Source: JAVBMJ01 sp031552535 (GTDB taxonomy: Bacteria > Bacteroidota > Bacteroidia > Bacteroidales > Rikenellaceae). Taken from it: 18,740 nucleotides of DNA. Numbering within the stretch: position 1 is the stretch's first letter; each line of letters opens with the position of its first letter. Shown piece by piece: positions 14,163-18,740 of the stretch. The position numbers were made by a program, and so were the translations under genes. The notes under the pieces were generated by a model. The model was not told the DNA's origin. It worked only from the letters and a program-made list of their open reading frames with translations, and ran no database searches. The stretch is taken from contig JAVBMJ010000027.1 in assembly GCA_031552535.1 (NCBI GenBank), positions 1 through 18,740 of the forward strand. Reading direction: 5' to 3'.

Positions 14163-15335
14163 TTATTTTATTCCGGTCCAATCCTGCGGCCGGTATTCGG
14201 CTTCGACCTTATTCTGTATGGTGGCATCGAGACCGTAGAAGAAGTCCAGTCCTGTCAGAGCCTCTATGTCGTCGATGGTTTTGACAAAAGCCGTGGTCAA
14301 CTGCTGGGTGCGCGACTGGGCCTTGTTCTCGAACCAGAACCCTATGGCATCGTAGGTGCCGCTGGCTTTCTTACGAAGTATGACTTTGAAGTTATATTTC
14401 GGGATAGCCATCTGCGAGGTGACCGAATAACCTATTATGTTCTCGGGTTTATTCAACGTGCCACCGGCACATATATACAGCGTGTCGCCCGTGATGCTGG
14501 CCCAGCCGCGTTCCTGGTCTTCCAGTTTGGCCCATATGCCCTGGTTGAGATCGGGCATCTGGGGCGACATGTTGGAGTAATAAAACGTGTCCTTGTTCTG
14601 GGGCACCGTAGCCTGACGGTCGGCCGACGGGCACATATGGCCACGGTCGTAACCGCTCCCGCTGTAATCGTATTTGTGGATGACCTGATACTGGTCGGGG
14701 ATTCTCGAGTCGTATTTCCACGCTTCGTTACGCCCTGCCGTGCCCTGATAGCCTTTATGCAGTTTCCACGCTACCCAGCGGGAATGTTTCATCTGCGGAT
14801 AGTACTCCAGTGCGAATTCCCCCACTGGATAATCCAGCACCCAATTGGCATCCATGATCCTGGGTGTCTCCAGACGTTTTCCCACCGTAGCAGCATCGGC
14901 ACCCTGGCCCGGATCATCATCAGGATTATCATCCCCGCCCGAAGTACCGTCGCCGGCATCGGAATTGAACTGTTTGAACTCTACCTGCGAGGTGCCGCCT
15001 TCCGATGAGGCCCGTATCGTCACCGTACGGTCATAACCCGTGTCATTGCGGGAATATGCCAAAATAAGATCGTTGCGGTTGCCGCTGCCCGACACCGGAG
15101 TCACGCTGCACCACGCTTCGCCCTGGCCGAAATCGAGCGATATGTCCCAGCTCCCCGAGGCCTTTATTGCCATAAACTGTGAAGTACTGGTGTAATACAC
15201 CTCGGCACCCGATCCGAATGTCAGTTGCGGAGGCAGCGTTCCCTCGCCGCCCGACGAACAACCGCCTGACACCGTCAGTACCGACAATGCGGCCAGAAGC
15301 GTGATCCTGAATGTTATTTTCATTATGTTTTTCAT
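14163..15335 (-). CDS. BACON-domain DNA/RNA non-specific endonuclease (NUC1) lipoprotein
   Basis: A 390-residue predicted surface lipoprotein. The signal region is MKNIMKITFRITLLAALSV with lipobox VSGGC (Cys 26); the in-frame ATG at 15323 would also work. Residues about 39-122 form a BACON-type Ig domain ('ASGSWDISLDFGQGEAW', 'TIRASSEGGTSQVEFKQF'), then an Asp/Gly-rich flexible linker at about 127-147. The rest is a ββα-metal nuclease of the Serratia/NUC1 family: YDRGHMCPSADR (229-240) with D230 and catalytic H233, followed by NMSPQMPDLNQGIWAKLE (255-272) with the metal-ligand Asn of the family. These enzymes cut single- and double-stranded DNA and RNA. The gene follows the first operon gene after a 57-nt spacer with inverted repeats and precedes the EEP gene by 11 nt. 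Confidence 0.93.
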   Translation of the reverse strand: MKNIMKITFRITLLAALSVLTVSGGCSSGGEGTLPPQLTFGSGAEVYYTSTSQFMAIKASGSWDISLDFGQGEAWCSVTPVSGSGNRNDLILAYSRNDTGYDRTVTIRASSEGGTSQVEFKQFNSDAGDGTSGGDDNPDDDPGQGADAATVGKRLETPRIMDANWVLDYPVGEFALEYYPQMKHSRWVAWKLHKGYQGTAGRNEAWKYDSRIPDQYQVIHKYDYSGSGYDRGHMCPSADRQATVPQNKDTFYYSNMSPQMPDLNQGIWAKLEDQERGWASITGDTLYICAGGTLNKPENIIGYSVTSQMAIPKYNFKVILRKKASGTYDAIGFWFENKAQSRTQQLTTAFVKTIDDIEALTGLDFFYGLDATIQNKVEAEYRPQDWTGIK

Positions 15336-15349
15336 ATCCGCCGTATTTA

Positions 15350-15383
15350 CCTGTTCCGGACGGAACAAACCGCCCGGAACAGG
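15350..15383 (-). promoter_or_regulatory. Intercistronic inverted repeats with two alternative pairings
   Basis: CCTGTTCCGG (15350-15359) pairs with CCGGAACAGG (15374-15383). The smaller palindrome GTTCCGGACGGAAC (15353-15366) uses one of the same arms. No T-run follows, so this is not a classic terminator. An RNA processing, stabilising or attenuation element between the large lipoprotein and the nuclease is possible. Confidence 0.4.
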
Positions 15384-15392
15384 ATTGGAACA

Positions 15393-17981
15393 TTACTGGG
15401 CCAGCTTGGTTATCTTTATAAAGCTAGCTATGCGCGAGTTGACATTCGAGGTGCCGATAGCTCCGCCATTGACCGAAACCGTAGACGAGGGATCGGGATA
15501 GAGCTTTATATACAACTTGCCGCCTGTGCTCACTTTATTTGCCGCCGCAACATTGATAGTAACCTCGAAATTGGCCGCTGTAGTTGCGGTTATGTCATAG
15601 GTGGCGCCCGTATCTACCCACGTGCTGTTATTGTTGGAGTATTGCACCAGCCATTTGCGCGGCGAAGCGTTGACCCCGAATGCCGCGAACTCGACCTTCA
15701 CGTTGCCCGTGATCTCGGCAGTGACAGGAATCGACGTGATCACCCATGCGGCGCCCGCCTTATTCCACTCGCCTGTCCACAGCGACGAACTGCCGGCCGT
15801 GTAGGTGAGGTTAGGAGCCGTATCGCCCGCCGCAGCCACACGTTCTATAATAGTCCCGTCGGAGAAGGTATACGCAGGCGAAGCGCCTATCGTGATCCCG
15901 CTGAGGCTGACATCTGTTACAACCACATCCACCGCCGCGCCCGAACTTGCCACCGTTCCGGTGATTGTGTTGGGAGAAAGTCCCGTAAGTCCGCTGATGG
16001 TGATCGTAAGGTCGCCCGAACCGGTAGGAGTGCCCGACACGGCCAGTTCAATATCGGCCTCGGCGCCGTTGCCGTTTTGCAGGCTACCGTTGAACGGGGC
16101 TATCGTTATGCCGCCTATGTTCGACGAGGCCGTCACGTTAACCGCGGCGCCATTACCGAACTTATAAGGGATCACGATCTTGGCTCCCGCCGTGATCGCC
16201 GTGCCCTGTTTCAACGTCCCCGTACCTTCGAGCGAAGGAGTGCCGTAGGTGACACCCACGTTCGAGCCGAAAGTAACGTCGTCCAGGCGATAGGTTATGC
16301 CTTTGCCCGTGTAGCGGAAAGCCACTACAAGACTTGTTGCAGTGCCGTATGAAGCGGAAAGGTCGACCGAACGCAATTTCCACTCGTTAATCGCATCCAC
16401 ACCGAACGTACGGGTGGCATTGTCGACAACGGTCCATGTAGCCGAAGAGGCATTGCCTTCGTAATTGTTCGAGACCACAACTTCGAACTTTGTGCCGTCG
16501 TCGGCAGTCATCGAACCGGGATAATAATAGGTCAGATTATAGAATAATTTCTTGACCGCAGCCCCCTGCACATTCACCGGAGGCATTATGGCATAGGAAG
16601 TAACCGTGGTCTGCGTCGAGTTGAAAGGAGCTATCTGGATATATTTATCCGAGCCGAAGGTCCCTGTTTTCCAGCCGTAAGCCACATCCGAGGCGTCGCT
16701 CGAATAGAAATTCCAATTATTGCCCGTGTAGGCGACGTTGGCCGCAGTTACCGTACTGAAGTCGTCGGAGAACGTGGTCACAGGCGTTGGCGGCACGTAA
16801 GTAGTTTTAGTTTTAAACGTTTTTTCAGCGCCATAGTATATATTGCCGTCCGACATCCTGGCATAAGCCGCGTAAACGTAGTCGGTAGCCTCCGAAAGGC
16901 CCGTGACAGCTACAGTATAAGGTGTGACAACAGGGCTTGCCGCAGCTTTGAGAGTATAGTCGCTGTCGGAGTTCTTCCGGTATGCCACACCCAGTTCTGC
17001 GATGGTAGGATCGGTAGCCGTATAAGTGTAGCTACCGGCCAGCGTAGCCGACGTTTCCGCCACATTGGTAGCATCGCCGGTCGTCATGCGTGGTGCGGGC
17101 GGAATAACTATATTGCCCTCGGCAACCAGTTTGAGGTCGTCGATGCGGTATACACTCGCAACGCTGGATTCAAATTTTATGGTCAGGGTCTTGGCCCCCG
17201 ACGGCACGGTAAAACCGGCCGTAGCAGTCACCCAGCCATCGCCCGAAGAGAGCGCATAACTCATCGGCGTCCATGTCTGGTTGTTGTCGGTCTGGAACGA
17301 AACCACCATCTCCGACGGTACCACCGTAGTGTAAGCTGCACCCGAGGCTTTGCTTATGCCGAATGAGAAGGTGGATGTGGTAACACCGGGAACCGCAATA
17401 GTATTGACCGTGAAACTCGACGGAACCGCACCGAAGAAGATAACGTCACCTCCTGAAGCGCTTGCATTGAGCGACGTGCGCACCGATGTCGTAACGCCGG
17501 TATAATACACGGAATAAGACCCCGGACCGGTCATTGCCCAACCGTTGAAATCGGCCACCCACGGGTTGCCCGAAGCGGTGGTTCCAAAAGTTTCGGCATA
17601 AATCTCGGTAAGCGAAATAGCACCGGCCTGCGAGACCTTTATGGCCTCGTAAATCGTCGAGGTTGCAATTTTTATGGTTGTCTCGCGATCGAACGTCTCA
17701 TCGGGCAGAGCGGTCACCGTGACGGTAGCATTACCGCTGCCCGACATAGGCGAAACTACGAGCCAGGGTATGGCGTCTTCAGGAATTTCCACATTCCACG
17801 GACGGTTGGTTGTGACCGCGATCTCCACCGATCCCCCGGCCGTCGGGATATCTACTGTCGACTTGTCAACCGAAATCGACGGGGTGTCATAATCGACGCT
17901 CTCGGTGTTGCAGGCTGGCAACAAAACAAGGGCAAATGCAGATAAAAGCACCGCGAACTTCTGTAATCCAAATGTTTTCAT
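15393..17981 (-). CDS. Large multidomain BACON/fibronectin-III/beta-sandwich surface lipoprotein
   Basis: An 862-residue lipoprotein and first gene of the operon. The signal ends in LLPAC with Cys at 24. Domains in order: BACON (about 35-119: ISVDKSTVDIPTAGGSVEI, NRPWNVEIP, WLVVSPMSGSGNATVTVTA); beta-sandwich 1 (about 125-287), ending YRIDDLKLV like carbohydrate-binding or 'choice-of-anchor' modules; an FN3-like module (about 297-391: SATLAGSYTY, LGVAYRKNS, VTGLSEATDYVYAAYA); beta-sandwich 2 (about 402-577), ending TYRLDDVTFG, clearly related in plan to sandwich 1; an Ig-like segment (about 585-690); and a final beta-sandwich (about 700-862). No catalytic motif is evident. It most likely captures or presents substrate for the two nucleases and the receptor, taking the place SusD/SusE-type lipoproteins hold elsewhere; this is inference. 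It is Thr/Ser/Ala rich, as usual for exported surface proteins. Confidence 0.85.
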   Translation of the reverse strand: MKTFGLQKFAVLLSAFALVLLPACNTESVDYDTPSISVDKSTVDIPTAGGSVEIAVTTNRPWNVEIPEDAIPWLVVSPMSGSGNATVTVTALPDETFDRETTIKIATSTIYEAIKVSQAGAISLTEIYAETFGTTASGNPWVADFNGWAMTGPGSYSVYYTGVTTSVRTSLNASASGGDVIFFGAVPSSFTVNTIAVPGVTTSTFSFGISKASGAAYTTVVPSEMVVSFQTDNNQTWTPMSYALSSGDGWVTATAGFTVPSGAKTLTIKFESSVASVYRIDDLKLVAEGNIVIPPAPRMTTGDATNVAETSATLAGSYTYTATDPTIAELGVAYRKNSDSDYTLKAAASPVVTPYTVAVTGLSEATDYVYAAYARMSDGNIYYGAEKTFKTKTTYVPPTPVTTFSDDFSTVTAANVAYTGNNWNFYSSDASDVAYGWKTGTFGSDKYIQIAPFNSTQTTVTSYAIMPPVNVQGAAVKKLFYNLTYYYPGSMTADDGTKFEVVVSNNYEGNASSATWTVVDNATRTFGVDAINEWKLRSVDLSASYGTATSLVVAFRYTGKGITYRLDDVTFGSNVGVTYGTPSLEGTGTLKQGTAITAGAKIVIPYKFGNGAAVNVTASSNIGGITIAPFNGSLQNGNGAEADIELAVSGTPTGSGDLTITISGLTGLSPNTITGTVASSGAAVDVVVTDVSLSGITIGASPAYTFSDGTIIERVAAAGDTAPNLTYTAGSSSLWTGEWNKAGAAWVITSIPVTAEITGNVKVEFAAFGVNASPRKWLVQYSNNNSTWVDTGATYDITATTAANFEVTINVAAANKVSTGGKLYIKLYPDPSSTVSVNGGAIGTSNVNSRIASFIKITKLAQ

Positions 17982-18017
17982 AGTATTTCAATGATAAGTA
18001 AACTCTCTGTTGGGTTT

Positions 18018-18025
18018 CAAATATA
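18018..18025 (-). promoter_or_regulatory. Bacteroidota -7 promoter core for the five-gene operon
   Basis: The minus strand reads TATATTTG, an exact TAnnTTTG match, 36 nt before the first operon ATG. No clear -33 TTTG is seen, which would suit a promoter needing an activator or an alternative sigma factor. Confidence 0.45.
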
Positions 18026-18340
18026 CTATTTTACTTAATAAATTGTAAGCTCCGGAGATTAAATTGTCATTATTTATATGGCAATCGCCACATATAGTAT
18101 TACACATTTTCAAAACCAGCCTCATAAATCGTTCCAAAGTAAAATTTATGTCCGGCGCTTAGAATCGGCCCGATTTTCCTAAGGAAAGTATTGTAAATTC
18201 TTTATATTTGCTTTTGCACGAAAAGCTTCTGTTGTATCGGCAGGTAGATTTTTCTATGGGAGTAAATTGCTGGCAAGGTGGAAGTTGGTAGCTACTGGTG
18301 ATCCAGGACCGGATAAATATCTAAAAAAACAGGAATATAG

Positions 18341-18371
18341 TTTGTGGTTACGCTAATTTTGATTATATTTG
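18341..18371 (+). promoter_or_regulatory. Near-consensus promoter for tRNA-Arg
   Basis: TTTG (18341-18344), a spacer of exactly 19 nt, then TATATTTG (18364-18371). This matches the Bacteroidota primary sigma consensus at both elements and lies 12 nt before the tRNA. Confidence 0.8.
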
Positions 18372-18383
18372 CACCCTGAAAAC

Positions 18384-18457
18384 GGCACCATAGCTTAATT
18401 GAATAGAGCATCTGACTACGGATCAGAAGGTTTCAGGTTTGAGTCCTGATGGTGTCA
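18384..18457 (+). tRNA. tRNA-Arg (anticodon ACG)
   Basis: A full 74-nt cloverleaf. The acceptor GGCACCA pairs with TGGTGTC with one G-U; the D stem is GCTT/GAGC. The anticodon stem TCTGA/TCAGA encloses loop CTACGGA with ACG at 18418-18420. The T stem TCAGG/CCTGA encloses TTTGAGT. The discriminator is A and CCA is not encoded. ACG is normally deaminated to ICG to read CGU, CGC and CGA. Transcribed alone: promoter 12 nt upstream, terminator about 13 nt downstream. Confidence 0.96.
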
Positions 18458-18469
18458 CACAGAGAAGAT

Positions 18470-18502
18470 AAAGGGGTTGCGACGGCTGTCGCGACCCCTT
18501 TT
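18470..18502 (+). terminator. Rho-independent terminator after tRNA-Arg
   Basis: AAAGGGGTTGCGAC (18470-18483), loop GGCT, and GTCGCGACCCCTTT (18488-18501) form a 14-bp stem with one wobble, then TTGATTT. Confidence 0.9.
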
Positions 18503-18574
18503 GATTTAATGTTTGCATACAACGTTTTAATAATTATCATGGATCAATGTAAAAACCGGGTGGAGCGGGTTGTA

Positions 18575-18740
18575 TTAAGCGAATATTTTGGATAGTCTGA
18601 AGATGAAGAACGGGATGTCCCGCACACCCCGGAACTGTGCCCTGAAAGCTTTGATTTTGGCGTTGAAAGATTCAGCCGAGGCGTTTGTGGATCTGTTGTG
18701 GAAGTAGTTGCAGATTGTGGCGTAGTTGTTCTGCATTGTT
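18575..18740 (-). mobile_element. ISAon1-like transposase, C-terminal end (element continues beyond window)
   Basis: On the minus strand the frame is open from the window edge to TAA at 18575-18577. The visible 54 residues include NYATICNYFHNRSTNASAES, FNAKIKAFRAQFRGVRD and IPFFIFRLSKIFA. The 'NRSTNASAESFNAKIKxFR' block carries the terminal DDE glutamate of ISAon1/ISL3-type transposases, common in Bacteroidales. The protein runs from outside the window toward the tRNA. The outer IS end should lie within the ~70 nt between 18503 and 18574, but I could not define an inverted repeat there. Confidence 0.88.

Larger units (their letters stand above)
17982..18383. other. Intergenic region upstream of the operon and tRNA-Arg
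   Basis: About 400 nt of AT-rich sequence holding the leftward operon promoter, the rightward tRNA promoter and an extra TATATTTG at 18203-18210 (plus). An open frame at about 18185-18358 (plus) has no ATG or GTG and ends WLR; it reads partly protein-like but I do not call it a gene. No other RNA or repeat is recognised. Confidence 0.4.

Noticed and set aside
1..18740. CRISPR array, toxin-antitoxin or restriction system
   Set aside because: No regularly spaced direct repeats, Cas motifs, toxin-antitoxin pair or methyltransferase/restriction motifs were found on either strand.

Overview
The window looks like a Bacteroidota chromosome, most likely from the Bacteroidales/Rikenellaceae side, although the genus is inferred. 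Several genes are preceded by the TAnnTTTG promoter core typical of this phylum. Most starts lack a Shine-Dalgarno sequence. There is a TonB-dependent receptor beside DUF5689-like and BACON-domain lipoproteins, and the end of an ISAon1-type transposase.

Layout, left to right. (1) Positions 1-130 hold an open C-terminal fragment, possibly of a transposase. (2) At 204-2266 (minus) there is an orphan pair of phage-tail-like genes, a BppU-like baseplate protein and an Ala-rich coiled-coil tail fibre with a LamG-like region. (3) A small diacylglycerol/undecaprenol kinase (plus) converges on pfkA (minus). Between them lie a 19-bp bidirectional terminator and copy 1 of a 196-bp element with terminal inverted repeats. 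(4) Divergent from pfkA is a plus-strand housekeeping run: UbiD-family decarboxylase, a membrane-anchored protein with four helix-hairpin-helix repeats (ATGA overlap with the decarboxylase), rpsU (bS21), a XerC-like recombinase, and hpf. hpf has a strong Shine-Dalgarno, which is unusual here. (5) At 9084-9488 there is a decayed minus-strand gene end, copy 2 of the inverted-repeat element (3 differences from copy 1) and a 38-nt perfect palindrome. (6) Five minus-strand genes spanning 9489-17981 form a tight operon of exported proteins. In transcription order they are a large BACON/FN3/beta-sandwich lipoprotein, a BACON-NUC1 endonuclease lipoprotein, a secreted endonuclease/exonuclease/phosphatase (EEP) family enzyme, a TonB-dependent receptor, and a DUF5689-like lipoprotein. 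(7) A tRNA-Arg(ACG) follows, with a near-perfect promoter and a strong terminator. (8) The window ends in the 3' end of an ISAon1-like transposase.

The most interesting unit is the five-gene operon. Two predicted exported nucleases, one outer-membrane TonB receptor and two accessory lipoproteins, with no SusD and no glycoside hydrolase, look like a polysaccharide-utilisation locus rebuilt for extracellular nucleic acid. Proteins would bind DNA or RNA at the surface, cut it, and import fragments or released product across the outer membrane. Co-localisation and domains are visible in the sequence; the substrate is inferred. The second theme is recent mobility. Two nearly identical miniature inverted-repeat elements lie between convergent genes, and one supplies the pfkA stop codon with its own terminal bases.
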